From Planctomycetes bacterium syqfu (GTDB lineage Bacteria; Planctomycetota; Phycisphaerae; Phycisphaerales; Phycisphaeraceae): a DNA stretch of 64,000 bases. The position numbers and the translations under genes were made by a program. Positions 22,211 through 31,780 of this stretch are shown here, in pieces. Numbering within the stretch: the first letter of the stretch is position 1; each line of letters begins with the position of its first letter. Where the stretch lies: NCBI GenBank assembly GCA_020974905.1, contig CP087563.1, positions 6,262,001 through 6,326,000 on the forward strand, read 5' to 3'. Below the pieces are notes generated by a model that made no database searches, was not told the DNA's origin, and was given only the letters and a program-made list of their open reading frames with translations.

Positions 22211-23671
22211 TTAAAATGCCAAAGTCAGACTGGTATAGAAAAAGTTACGCGGATTATCTTTGTTATTCAGGGCATCACCGCCGAAGAAGATGCCATAACG
22301 TGTTGCAAATGACAGGTCGTTGGTGATCTGCCAGTTGGCATAGATATCGGTTTCGACGCCCAGGAAGGTGTGATCGCTGGTGGATTCGTCGATGGGTGCG
22401 TTTTCGTTGAGCTTGCCGAAGAGGTACACGTTGGCACCAATTTGCAGACGCTTGAATCGTTCGTGGTTGATCAACGGGAAGGTTGAAATCCCGGTGCGAA
22501 GCATCATGAGGTTGGAGACTTCCGGGGCGAAGGCAAGGCCGGTGTCCATGGAGCCAAAGGCATTAAAGGCGGTGTCGTTGGAACCGGGTTGATTGCCCCC
22601 ATAGGACGAACTGGTTGAAAAGACGCGATCCCCATCACCGGAGGCCAGGATGATTTCACCGTCGAGTCGGGTGTAGTTGTCACTTTTAAATTGGTAGGAG
22701 AGGTTCATTGCCATCGCCCAGGCTGAGACGTCTTCCTTGGTTTGGTTGACCGAGGTATAACTGTTGTCAAAGGCGCTGGACATACCACGCCCGCCTTCGT
22801 AGGCAAACTCCACATTGTAGAGCAGTTGGTCGGAGAAACTGCCTTGCGAGCCGATACCCAGGTACCACGTTTCGTAGTCGAAGACGGTGGTCGTGCCGGT
22901 GTAGATCGAGTCAACATAGTTGCCTGTATCGTTGTGATCCTGTTGATACATTGCATAGACAAAGGGGGTGTGATGTTCGTTGATCTGGTAGCTGATGGCA
23001 CCAGCGAAAAAGTCACGATGCGTATCGGTATCGTAGTTGGGGCGGGCTGAGTCAATGTCGATGGTGCGCCGCGTGGTGGTACCCGCCAAGCCGGTGAGTG
23101 CGAGCTTGTCATGTTCGACGGTGACCATCACGCCATCGAGTTCGTCGCTGAAAACCAGACCGGTAAACCAGTGGATGTATTGGCGTCCGCCTTCGAAGAT
23201 CAGATTGGTGGTCGGGGGCTGTTTGCCTTGTGCAGCGATGGCTTTACCCAGGTCAAAACGGTAGACCGCGCGGTCGAGTTTGAATTCCTCCCAGTCGTCA
23301 CCGTGGGTATCAAACGAATCGGAAGCAGGATGGAAATCGCGGTAAGTCGAACTGACACGGGCAAAGAAGTTGTGTGCCCCGTCCAGGTTCATTCGGACAA
23401 AGCCTTGGAGTTGATACTGGTTAAACAGGTGCGTGTCGTAGGTTGAGTCGTCAATCGCTGCATAGCTCAACGTCAACGATGCACCGTAATCAATGAGCAG
23501 TCGCTGATCCACCGGCACGTCCATGTTGGCCTGCTCACGCGTCTGCATACGAATTTGATCGAGCTGACGCTCAAAACGTTCCAATGCTGTGTTGGTTGTC
23601 TGAGCCCACAATGTGTGACCACTGGCCATCAATAAAATGGTCAGTACGATCGAGGTGAATTTCAAGTGCAT
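22211..23671 (-). CDS. outer-membrane beta-barrel protein (alginate-export-like)
   Basis: About 486 residues with a signal peptide ending LWAQ. The body alternates short amphipathic strands rich in aromatic residues and Asp/Asn loops (NFFARVSSTYRDF, LLYNVEFAYEGG, FFYTSLTLAF), and the last residue is Phe, both typical of outer-membrane barrels inserted by the BAM machinery. Its closest style is the alginate-export/porin group, but I cannot prove a substrate. The ATG at 23671 has AAGG nine bases upstream; a GTG two codons earlier is possible. It is the first gene of the operon that continues through the lipoprotein and FecR to the adenylate cyclase. About 250 bp of AT-rich DNA before it should carry the promoter. 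Confidence 0.75.
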   Translation of the reverse strand: MHLKFTSIVLTILLMASGHTLWAQTTNTALERFERQLDQIRMQTREQANMDVPVDQRLLIDYGASLTLSYAAIDDSTYDTHLFNQYQLQGFVRMNLDGAHNFFARVSSTYRDFHPASDSFDTHGDDWEEFKLDRAVYRFDLGKAIAAQGKQPPTTNLIFEGGRQYIHWFTGLVFSDELDGVMVTVEHDKLALTGLAGTTTRRTIDIDSARPNYDTDTHRDFFAGAISYQINEHHTPFVYAMYQQDHNDTGNYVDSIYTGTTTVFDYETWYLGIGSQGSFSDQLLYNVEFAYEGGRGMSSAFDNSYTSVNQTKEDVSAWAMAMNLSYQFKSDNYTRLDGEIILASGDGDRVFSTSSSYGGNQPGSNDTAFNAFGSMDTGLAFAPEVSNLMMLRTGISTFPLINHERFKRLQIGANVYLFGKLNENAPIDESTSDHTFLGVETDIYANWQITNDLSFATRYGIFFGGDALNNKDNPRNFFYTSLTLAF

Positions 23672-23927
23672 CCCCACTACCTTTTATTTGAGTCAGTTCA
23701 TCGAACGATGTCGCTCTTGTGCAGGCCAAGTGATATCAGTCGGTACCCCGAACCAACTTTCAAACCCCAAACCCTATAAGTGCATTGATAGACAACAGGT
23801 ACCGCTAGCAATATAGCATAGTTTAACGCTCTTACCATATCCAGGCTATTAAATTTTCGCAGACAATTATTAATAGCTATTGGTGTTTTGATATGAATGC
23901 CACATCTTTCTCAGAAGGTGGCGAAGA

Positions 23928-24533
23928 TTATGCCTTGAAATAGTCCGGCTCGTTGCCCGGGGTCCATTTGATATTGCAGCCCATTGATGGCTTTTGCGTT
24001 TCGCTGGGTTTCTCACCTGCCAACACCGCGTCGATGGCATTCCGCAGGTCTTTGCCATTCGGTGCATTGCTTGAGTCATACACACCTGAACGAATACGCG
24101 TGGGACGGGTGTCATCGAGTTGCCCGCGGTAAGCCAGTTTGCGGTCCGCATCAAACAAAAAGAAGTCCGGCGTGCAGGCTGCGGTGTATGCCTTGGCGAC
24201 GGCCTGGTCCTCATCGTACAGGTAATGGAAGTTATACCCGCGCTCCTCCTTTTCCTTGACCATCATCTCCGGCGCATCATCCGGATGGGAATTGATATCG
24301 TTGGACTGAATCGCCACGATCCCAAGCCCCTTGTCTTTGTAGTCATTGCCAATGCGTGCCAACTCCGGCGCGACATGTTTGACGTACGGACAGTGATTGC
24401 AGATGAACATCACCAATAGCGCCTTGCAGTGTGTGTAATCAGCCAACTGAATGGTGTCGCCTTCGGTATTGGGCAGTGCAAAGTCCGGGGCGGTGGTCCC
24501 TAACGGTAACATCGTGGAGGGGGTTAATGCCAT
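23928..24533 (-). CDS. thioredoxin-like peroxiredoxin/AhpC-TSA domain protein
   Basis: About 201 residues. APDFALPNTEGDTIQLADY is the classical AhpC-TSA opening, then VMFICNHCPYVKHVAPEL places the CxxC-type redox pair (Cys-Asn-His-Cys) at about 45-48. YRGQLDD and the C-terminal region complete the fold. A cytoplasmic thiol-disulphide oxidoreductase or peroxidase role is likely; there is no signal peptide. AGGAG stands eight bases before the ATG at 24533, which rules out the longer frame to 24587. It is transcribed leftward behind a structured intergenic element. Confidence 0.87.
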   Translation of the reverse strand: MALTPSTMLPLGTTAPDFALPNTEGDTIQLADYTHCKALLVMFICNHCPYVKHVAPELARIGNDYKDKGLGIVAIQSNDINSHPDDAPEMMVKEKEERGYNFHYLYDEDQAVAKAYTAACTPDFFLFDADRKLAYRGQLDDTRPTRIRSGVYDSSNAPNGKDLRNAIDAVLAGEKPSETQKPSMGCNIKWTPGNEPDYFKA

Positions 24534-24649
24534 GAGGTTTCTCCTGTTCGTGTTTGTTTCTGTTGACACATGCATGATAAACGTCATGTCGTGAGATGAA
24601 AAATCAACCGTCGTTGGTTTATATGCTCACATTGGGTTGTGTAATCGCA

Positions 24650-24731
24650 AAAGCCGTGTCGCTGCTGCGGCATGGGTTGGCTTGTCACCTTTCTCACAAG
24701 ACAACCCGTGACTCAGGAGAGCCACGGCTTT
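24650..24731 (-). ncRNA. 82-nt nested hairpin, candidate structured RNA or leader
   Basis: An outer 9-bp stem pairs AAAGCCGTG (24650-24658) with CACGGCTTT (24723-24731). Inside, 24671-24685 pairs with 24696-24710 through 14 of 15 positions (one G-T pair, one mismatch) around a 10-nt loop. On the minus strand the loop reads GAGAAAGGTG, and the outer stem ends in TTTT. It lies between the terminator of the CARDB gene and the start of the thioredoxin-like gene, about 115 bp from the latter. It could be a small RNA, a 5' leader or a processing site; strand is inferred. Confidence 0.45.
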
Positions 24732-24754
24732 GAAACGTAAATCAAACCGATACA

Positions 24755-24793
24755 CACAAAAAAATGAGCACCGGCGATGAACCGATGCTCATT
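24755..24793 (-). terminator. rho-independent terminator of the CARDB gene
   Basis: Read on the minus strand, AATGAGCATCGG (24793-24782) pairs with CCGGTGCTCATT (24774-24763) around a 7-nt loop and is followed by a run of seven T. It starts 30 bp after the CARDB stop. Confidence 0.85.
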
Positions 24794-24822
24794 GGAAGTT
24801 TCAAGTTGTTATGGCTTGTCGT

Positions 24823-27800
24823 TTACCTGGCTTTTTCAATCACGATCGTCAAACCGGTCTGACCTTCTGGACGCAGGTCTTCGCCCTTGATGTCGATCTG
24901 GTCATACGCAGGATGCACTGACAGATCACCTTTACCCACTGTCTCAAGATGATCTGCAATTCGAGCACAGAGTACGCGAACGGCAGAGCGATACAGGTAG
25001 GTATCTTTAATCTCAGTGAGTTCGCCGACGGTCATGCGTTGTGACTCTTCTTCATAACGTTGAGCCACGAGGCCGGCATAGGACTTGGTGAGTTTGAGTT
25101 CCAGTGCCTTAAGTTGCTGAACCGACGGGTCCGCTGGCACGCCCTTGTATTGAATGGTGATGCCGTTGACCATGTAACGACGCGGGCCGTCCGAATCAAA
25201 CGGGACGGGCATGTTCTTGATGCGGAAGCGGCGACCCAACGCAATCACGCGATCCTCGGCCTTGGCGATGTTGTTGGTTTCATCAACTTCCCGAAGCAGG
25301 TCCGTTGAGTCGATCTTGGCAACAATCACATAGTCATCGGTTGGCATGTTCGTTGTCGAGAACATCACTTCTTCGCGGAAGGTGCGTTCCAGACCCGGAG
25401 CAAGATTGCTGACATCCAGCGATGCCATACGACCCAGTTGCAGGTCCATGTCCGGGAGTTTGCCCAGTGACACGGGACGGGCATAGAGCATGACATCGAC
25501 GGTCTGCTTGGCGTCGAGCGGGATATTGCCACGGTTGGCAATCTTGACGTAGACACTGACTTTCTGAGCTTCGAGGATAATGCCACCCGAGGGGCGAACC
25601 GTTTCCAGTGAGCCGATCAGGTCATAACGCGGTGCGTCGACCTGCATGGCAAGACCCTGGTCAGCGAGTTGGTTGTTGTTGTTTTCATCCGACTCGGTCA
25701 CCTGTGATGCTGTGTCGATTTCCAAACCAACAAGGTAACGCCCAACACCCATGGCAGGGGGGAACTTCACGGTTGCGTCCATCGTGCGAACACTACCTGA
25801 CGCCAGGCCTGCCAGAGATTGATCGCTGAGTGTGGCAAGGACGATGTCCTGTGCTTTGCGATCCAGCGGGCGGGCAAAGAGTTTGATACCCACAGCGGCC
25901 TTGTCGTCCAAAGCGATATTGCCCTGGTTGGTGATGTGGATCGGCACGGTGACATCCGAAGCGTGACCGGCAACGATCTGTCGCGGCAGCTTCGCCGAGT
26001 CAAACTGACCCACCAGGTCGACGAACGGTGCAACGACTTTGATCGCCTGATTGGCGGTCGTCACTGCCACGTTGTTCTCGCGTTTGGTTTCCACCAACGC
26101 ATCACCTGCCGGCTCAACCTGCACTCGCAGGCCGTAATCCCCAACGGAGACCGAGGAGGGGATGAGCAGGACCATGGAGGCATCGACACTGCTGCCTGCA
26201 CCAAGACTCTCGACATTGACATTTTGCTGATCGATGCGAACCGCACGACCACCTGCAGCACCTGCCTGGTCGGTGGACATGGCATAGGTACTCACCGTGA
26301 GTTTCTGATCCGCAGGCAGGGGGACATTACCCTGATTGGTCAGACGTACGACAAACTCAAATGCCGGACCGTGACCTGCGATGACCTGCGCGGGAACGCT
26401 CGGTGAGACGATCGCGGTTGCGATGTCGATAAACGGACGCGATACGGAGATCGCATGTGCCTTGACGGTGGCAACGCGGTTGTTGGCGGGATCGGTATCA
26501 CCGGTCGCAGTCGTCGGATCGATCTCAGCGGTGAGGTTGTATTGTCCTGCAGCCAGGGTTGCAGGCAGACTCACGCTTGCTGGTGCCATCACCGAAGCAC
26601 CCGGTGCCAAGGCCCCGACTTCGATGGCTTCCAGTGATCCGACCGCCACACGCTGACCACCTTCGCCGGTGTTCACCGCGTGGATGCGCAGGTTCACCTG
26701 CATCGACTCAGGCATCGCAATGTTGCCTTGATTCGTCAGACGCAACGGCAGGTTGATCGGCTTGGCGTAACCGGCAATGACACTGCCCGGAAGCGAAACC
26801 GGATCAAGGGCCAAAGCAAGATCCACAAACGGACGCACCACGTTGACCGCATCAGCTGCAACCTGAATCGCCATGTCATTGGCAGCTTTTTCATCACCGG
26901 CAGCGCGACTGTTGAGAATCGACGCACCAAGCACATAACGACCGGCAGTGAGTGTCGCAGGGAAGCTGCCCTTGGCGGTGATCACGATTGATTGGCCGGA
27001 TTGCAGGTTACCTGCTTCGACTTCACCCAGTTCCGTGAGTTGGGTTTTGCTCTGACCATTGTCCGACGAACAGAACATGCTGATGCGAAGCTTGGTCTGC
27101 GGACCCGTTGGGATGTTACCCATGTTCGTCACACGCAGCGTAGCGGTCACTGGTTGACTATGGCCGGCAATGGCCTGGGCGGTGGTGATGGCGCTGTCGA
27201 TGTTGATCGCAAGGTCCACGAACGGCTCGGTCACCAACCATGCATTGGCGCCAGCAGTCTGAGCGATGTTGTTGGTCTTGGTGGTTTCGGTCACGACATC
27301 CGATGTGTCCACCTTGGCGATGAACACATAACGGCCTTTCTCAGCGGACACCGGCACGCGTGCGGTCGCGGAGAACGTGACCGATTGACCGGACGCCAGT
27401 TTGCCAATGGGTTGGCTGGCTAACGTGGAGACGAGTATTTCTTTCTCACCATTGACCGGCTTGGCGAAGACCTTGATGTCAATTTGCGTATCCGCTGCCA
27501 CCGCGACATTACCAGCGTTGGTGACCTGCACGGGGATCGTGGCATCAGGGCCATGACCGGCAACCGTGCTGGGGGGCAACTGCGGGTTGACGATGTCAGC
27601 CACCAGGTCAATCACCGGCGCGACCACGTCAAACGCCTGCCCCGGTGCGATGGTCAACAGGTTGTTGGCTTCGTCTTCTTCCTTGAGTTTGTTGGTCGCA
27701 TCGATGTGAGCCACCAGCAGATACTTGCCACTTTCCACGTTGGACGGAATGGTGACGGTGGACGTAAAGGTCAGCGAATCACCCGGTGCCAGGGAAGCAA

Positions 27801-29991
27801 CCGGTTTGTCGATATCCAGGGCAAGGTCAATGTCCTTGTCACCGTCGGTCCCAAGCTTGCGGGCAGAGACTTTGATATCCACATACTGATCTGATGGCAA
27901 AGCGATGTTGCCCTGGTTGATGATTTTCACCGGCAAAGCAAGTACCGTCCCCTGACCAGCAATGACCGAGGTCGGCAGGCTCAGGTTCACGATCTGGGCA
28001 CCCAGATCAACACGTGGTGCAGCGATCTCCAGAGCATGAGCAACCGGCGCAACGGCGTAGTTGTTTTCATCATCAGGCTCGACCACGACGGCATCGCTGT
28101 CCACCTGGGCAACGAGTACATACTTGCCAGCAGGCATCCGGGCAGGGAACTTGGCCTGAGCCTGGAAAAGTTTCTCAGTCCCCGGTTCCAGATCACCAAG
28201 ATTCACATTTTCAATCACACCCAATTCAACATCGTTGGACGTCTTGTCCAACGCACCCAGCGGGCGACCACTGACACGGATATTCACCGGCACGTTGGCG
28301 TTGGGGCGGACGTTACCCTTGTTGGCAACTTTCACCGGCACGGTCAACACGTGATCCGAACCTGAGACAATCGCACGAGCAGGACGCAGTGTCACGATAC
28401 CCGCAACCAAATCCACAAACGGTTTTTCAACCGCCATGGTGTGTTCGTATTCCGGTGTGTTGTTGGTTTCGTCTGCTTCTTCAATCTTGTTGGACGCATC
28501 GACGATGGCAATGAGTTTGAATCGGCCGTGCTGCATGTCCGCAGGCAATGCAACGTCGAGGTTCACGATCATGGATTGACCGGGCATCAAGCCGGAGACG
28601 GGGCGGTCTTTGATTTGATTGAGGACAATATCACCGGTCTGATCCAACGCGTCGTCGGGACGCGCGATGAGTTTGATATCAATGGCGGGGGCGTCGGATG
28701 AGAAGGGCACACTGCCGGAGTTGGTGATTCGTAACGGCATCACCAGCAGCGGACTTTCGCCACTGATCACGCGGCGCGGTGCACGGGCGTCCATGAGTTG
28801 GCCATCAAGATCAACCACCTTGGCAAGCACGCTGATGGGTTCAAGCAGCATCGCCACATTGTTTGATTCGTTGGCTTCCTTCACACGGTTGGTCGGGTCA
28901 ATGATCACCCGCATGGTGTAGGTGCCCTTGGCCATGGTCGGGGGCAACTTGCCTTCGATGTCCAGTTCCATGGTCTTGCCCGGGCCGAGTTGCGCAAGCG
29001 AGTTGCCCTGCGAAAAGGCAAGCAGCACGTCTTCGCTGTCATCATCAATGTTCAATGCCGGACGCGCGACGATTTTCACATCTACCGTCTGATCCAAATC
29101 AAAACCAAGATTACCCGCGTTGGAAATCTTGATCGGCACGGTGATCTGCTTTTCCGAACCTGAAACAATGCCCTTGGGAAGCTGGACGTTGTTGAGGTCA
29201 ACCAGCAGGTCAATGTTCTGACCCGTCACCGCGATGGTGTCAGGCATCTGCGCGGTGTTGTTGTTTTCGTCACGTTCGTTGACGGTGTTGGAACTGTCAG
29301 CCACAGCAATGATGTTGTAACTCTGAACAGGCAACTGGCCGGGGAACTCACCGATGAGTACGACCTTGATCGTCTCACCCGGTTCCATCCCGCCAATGGA
29401 TTCGTTGGCAGCGGTGGCAATGGTCACGTCCTGTGATTCGTCAACTGCCGTGGCAGGACGGGCGACGATCTTGATGTCGATGCGCTGTTGGCGGACGGCT
29501 GCCAGGTCACCTTTGTTGGTGATGGTGACCGGGAAACGCGCGACACCTTTGCCGCCGGAGACGATACGCTGGGGTAACGTCACACGACCGAATTCGATGG
29601 CAAGGTCCACCGCACCGAGATTGGATTCGGTCACCGTGTTGCCTGCATCGATGTACGCCCATAAACCGTAAGACTCACGCGTGATGTTCTCAGGCAGTTC
29701 GACGGTCACCTTGTATGCACTGGCTCGGCCGGTCGACACCGATTGGATCGGTTGGATGGTCTTGACGTTCAACTGAATGTCGTTGGTGGTCTTGGCACCA
29801 TCGGTGATGGGGCGCGCGTAGAGCTTGATGTCCACGTCATCAACACGCCGCGTTGCCTGCCCGGGAGTCTTGACCACCACGGTGACTTCGCGACTGGATT
29901 GGGCTTGCAGCGTTTGCCCGGTGATAAACACCACGGACAAGGTCAACAGACATAAAAATGTTTTGGCGTGCGTGAACAAGGTATGAATCAT
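24823..29991 (-). CDS. giant exported CARDB-repeat protein
   Basis: A 1722-residue protein with a signal peptide (about 1-30, ending LQAQ). The rest is a tandem array of CARDB-type immunoglobulin-like domains of roughly 115-130 residues. Each opens with VDL or IDL, then a SGxxxxVPVxxxNxGN strand, a DIK-type strand and an EDDENNN-type loop. I count eleven full repeats after a partial first one. The last 150 residues are unrelated and charged. Such arrays form rods or adhesive fibres, and the acidic ENNN loops often bind calcium. No anchor motif or C-terminal sorting signal is visible, so it may be secreted or held by another protein. The start is the ATG that gives the signal peptide. It has a terminator directly behind it and stands alone. 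Confidence 0.88.
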   Translation of the reverse strand: MIHTLFTHAKTFLCLLTLSVVFITGQTLQAQSSREVTVVVKTPGQATRRVDDVDIKLYARPITDGAKTTNDIQLNVKTIQPIQSVSTGRASAYKVTVELPENITRESYGLWAYIDAGNTVTESNLGAVDLAIEFGRVTLPQRIVSGGKGVARFPVTITNKGDLAAVRQQRIDIKIVARPATAVDESQDVTIATAANESIGGMEPGETIKVVLIGEFPGQLPVQSYNIIAVADSSNTVNERDENNNTAQMPDTIAVTGQNIDLLVDLNNVQLPKGIVSGSEKQITVPIKISNAGNLGFDLDQTVDVKIVARPALNIDDDSEDVLLAFSQGNSLAQLGPGKTMELDIEGKLPPTMAKGTYTMRVIIDPTNRVKEANESNNVAMLLEPISVLAKVVDLDGQLMDARAPRRVISGESPLLVMPLRITNSGSVPFSSDAPAIDIKLIARPDDALDQTGDIVLNQIKDRPVSGLMPGQSMIVNLDVALPADMQHGRFKLIAIVDASNKIEEADETNNTPEYEHTMAVEKPFVDLVAGIVTLRPARAIVSGSDHVLTVPVKVANKGNVRPNANVPVNIRVSGRPLGALDKTSNDVELGVIENVNLGDLEPGTEKLFQAQAKFPARMPAGKYVLVAQVDSDAVVVEPDDENNYAVAPVAHALEIAAPRVDLGAQIVNLSLPTSVIAGQGTVLALPVKIINQGNIALPSDQYVDIKVSARKLGTDGDKDIDLALDIDKPVASLAPGDSLTFTSTVTIPSNVESGKYLLVAHIDATNKLKEEDEANNLLTIAPGQAFDVVAPVIDLVADIVNPQLPPSTVAGHGPDATIPVQVTNAGNVAVAADTQIDIKVFAKPVNGEKEILVSTLASQPIGKLASGQSVTFSATARVPVSAEKGRYVFIAKVDTSDVVTETTKTNNIAQTAGANAWLVTEPFVDLAINIDSAITTAQAIAGHSQPVTATLRVTNMGNIPTGPQTKLRISMFCSSDNGQSKTQLTELGEVEAGNLQSGQSIVITAKGSFPATLTAGRYVLGASILNSRAAGDEKAANDMAIQVAADAVNVVRPFVDLALALDPVSLPGSVIAGYAKPINLPLRLTNQGNIAMPESMQVNLRIHAVNTGEGGQRVAVGSLEAIEVGALAPGASVMAPASVSLPATLAAGQYNLTAEIDPTTATGDTDPANNRVATVKAHAISVSRPFIDIATAIVSPSVPAQVIAGHGPAFEFVVRLTNQGNVPLPADQKLTVSTYAMSTDQAGAAGGRAVRIDQQNVNVESLGAGSSVDASMVLLIPSSVSVGDYGLRVQVEPAGDALVETKRENNVAVTTANQAIKVVAPFVDLVGQFDSAKLPRQIVAGHASDVTVPIHITNQGNIALDDKAAVGIKLFARPLDRKAQDIVLATLSDQSLAGLASGSVRTMDATVKFPPAMGVGRYLVGLEIDTASQVTESDENNNNQLADQGLAMQVDAPRYDLIGSLETVRPSGGIILEAQKVSVYVKIANRGNIPLDAKQTVDVMLYARPVSLGKLPDMDLQLGRMASLDVSNLAPGLERTFREEVMFSTTNMPTDDYVIVAKIDSTDLLREVDETNNIAKAEDRVIALGRRFRIKNMPVPFDSDGPRRYMVNGITIQYKGVPADPSVQQLKALELKLTKSYAGLVAQRYEEESQRMTVGELTEIKDTYLYRSAVRVLCARIADHLETVGKGDLSVHPAYDQIDIKGEDLRPEGQTGLTIVIEKAR

Positions 29992-30202
29992 GTGCGATGT
30001 GTCCCTGAATCGATAACTGAATGAAGTTCACTTGGCGAGTGTAAATGAATTTAACTGAAAATTATAACGGCAGATGGGGCACCAAAGCCAATTTTGAGGG
30101 TAGCTTGAACAGGGAAATGTGCATAGGACACCAACCCAGGCGCGTTACAAGCTGTGTTGGAACGCAGGTTCGGTGGGTGTGAAGGGATAGGAAACAGCCT
30201 GA

Positions 30203-30622
30203 TTACAGGTTGGCTTTGATCCGCTCCATGAACAGGTCCGTGTAGGGCAATACATCGGGATCGGCTGCAATTTCCTCGAAACTCAGCCACAAAATCTCGC
30301 TGACTTCATTCGGATCAGGGGTCGGATCGAAGGTTTGCAGATCACCTAACCAGCCCCACAGGGTCAACGGTCGGTCGGGATACTCAAAATGCCAGATTTC
30401 TTTCTGGAGACGGACCACCAGGCCGGTCTCTTCCCGAATCTCGCGGACTCCGGCCTGCGCGTGGGTCTCGCCATGTTCAATCGCACCCCCGGGAAAGCAT
30501 ATCCCCCCAGCCAAGGCAACACCCTTGGCGCGCCGGATCAGCAGCCACTTCCCAGCTTCATTGCGCGCAGCGACGATACACCCATGCACGCGACCGTCTT
30601 CCTGTACAGGTCGTTGACTCAT
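30203..30622 (-). CDS. NUDIX hydrolase
   Basis: About 139 residues. The NUDIX box GGAIEHGETHAQAGVREI, continuing REETGL, fits G-x5-E-x7-R-E-U-x-E-E-x-G-U exactly; the Glu residues bind Mg2+ for hydrolysis of a nucleoside diphosphate linked to another group. VHGCIVAARNEAGKWLLIRRAKG precedes it in the typical alpha/beta/alpha order. ATGs at 30622 and 30634 are both plausible; the longer frame further upstream has no family features. The substrate is unknown. It is transcribed in the same direction as the PAS-GGDEF genes upstream, with about 95 bp between. Confidence 0.87.
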   Translation of the reverse strand: MSQRPVQEDGRVHGCIVAARNEAGKWLLIRRAKGVALAGGICFPGGAIEHGETHAQAGVREIREETGLVVRLQKEIWHFEYPDRPLTLWGWLGDLQTFDPTPDPNEVSEILWLSFEEIAADPDVLPYTDLFMERIKANL

Positions 30623-30717
30623 GGGGCGTATCATAGCGGATTCGGCAAACGGATATCGCAACGCATGTTTGCGATCTGTGATCATGACTTGCTCTGAGAT
30701 GTCATCAATGCGTACGC

Positions 30718-31620
30718 TTAAGCAGCCTGGTTGTTGGCTGAAACATTTGTCGTCAACTGCTGCAACAGGGTGTTGAGACATTGTCCCGGTTGAATCAGAC
30801 TGCTTTGCACATTGACCGTGATATTCAAACGCTCATCGCCCGCTTCATAAGTGCATCGGCTCAGAACTTGCTCAAGGTTGTTGGCAATTTGTTTGAGTTG
30901 ATCCATATCCTGCATTGCAGTGAAGACCACCAGGTGATTCTCGGCCACACGCCCAACGGTGTCCTGTACGCGACAGTTGGCAATGAGGGATTGGCTGACA
31001 ATCTGCATGATCTTTTCAGTGAGTTGTCGACTGTGTTCTGTTTTGAGTTGGTCGAACTTGCAGACCTGTAGTTGCAGCATGCCAAAGGGTTCGCCGGACT
31101 TACTGGCATTGGTGAGTTTGATTTTCAGGGTCTTTTCGATGAACCGAGCATTGGGCAGCTTGGTGGTCGGGTCTTGAAGTGATTCGTTTTCGGTTTGGGT
31201 GATGCGATCAAACAGACTTTCTGAGTGCATCTGGAGTTTGAAGACTTCAACACAGGCAATCACACGCCCACCGATCCCGAGAATGGGATTGCCCCGCACC
31301 TGCACGGGTAAGCGATAACCGCGACGGTGTTGCATGATGACATCCATCTCCTGTCGCTGGCCGGTTTCAATGACGTGGGATAACGGGCAACCATCGCTGC
31401 ATAGGGCGCATCCCTGTTGATTGACGTGCATGAGGATGCCGTCCTGGCAACGCGTGCCGATGACATCTTTCGCCGAAAATCCGGTCAAATTTTCAGCTGC
31501 CTGATTCCAATAAATAATCCGACGATCCGGGTCCACGATGTATACCCCGTCATTGAGCGTATCGAGTACCTCGGTATTGGACAGCAGATTTTCCAGTTTT
31601 TTTTGATCACTTTGATCCAT
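30718..31620 (-). CDS. PAS-GGDEF protein with a degenerate active site and intact inhibitory site
   Basis: About 300 residues: a PAS domain (20-135) and a GGDEF-like domain (145-300). It is a clear paralog of the next gene upstream: both share GVYIVD, WNQAAE and a Cys-rich insert (here Cys 58, 71, 74, 78). Where the active site should be it has AENHL (226-230) instead of GGEEF, so it cannot be expected to make cyclic di-GMP. The product-binding inhibitory motif RVQD (217-220) is kept at the correct spacing. Such remnants often act as cyclic di-GMP receptors. The start is the ATG at 31620; a GTG four codons earlier is possible. Confidence 0.82.
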   Translation of the reverse strand: MDQSDQKKLENLLSNTEVLDTLNDGVYIVDPDRRIIYWNQAAENLTGFSAKDVIGTRCQDGILMHVNQQGCALCSDGCPLSHVIETGQRQEMDVIMQHRRGYRLPVQVRGNPILGIGGRVIACVEVFKLQMHSESLFDRITQTENESLQDPTTKLPNARFIEKTLKIKLTNASKSGEPFGMLQLQVCKFDQLKTEHSRQLTEKIMQIVSQSLIANCRVQDTVGRVAENHLVVFTAMQDMDQLKQIANNLEQVLSRCTYEAGDERLNITVNVQSSLIQPGQCLNTLLQQLTTNVSANNQAA

Positions 31621-31780
31621 GGATGCATTCACTTCTCACAACAGCTTGGCGTGAATATGGAATTCACGGAGTCATTTACCTTTTGCCTATCGGAACGATC
31701 ATGCAGTGACTTGATAAAGCGTTGCAATACAAAATCGCGAACCGATTGCTCTTCAGCAAACGCAGACCGTTATCCGGTCA

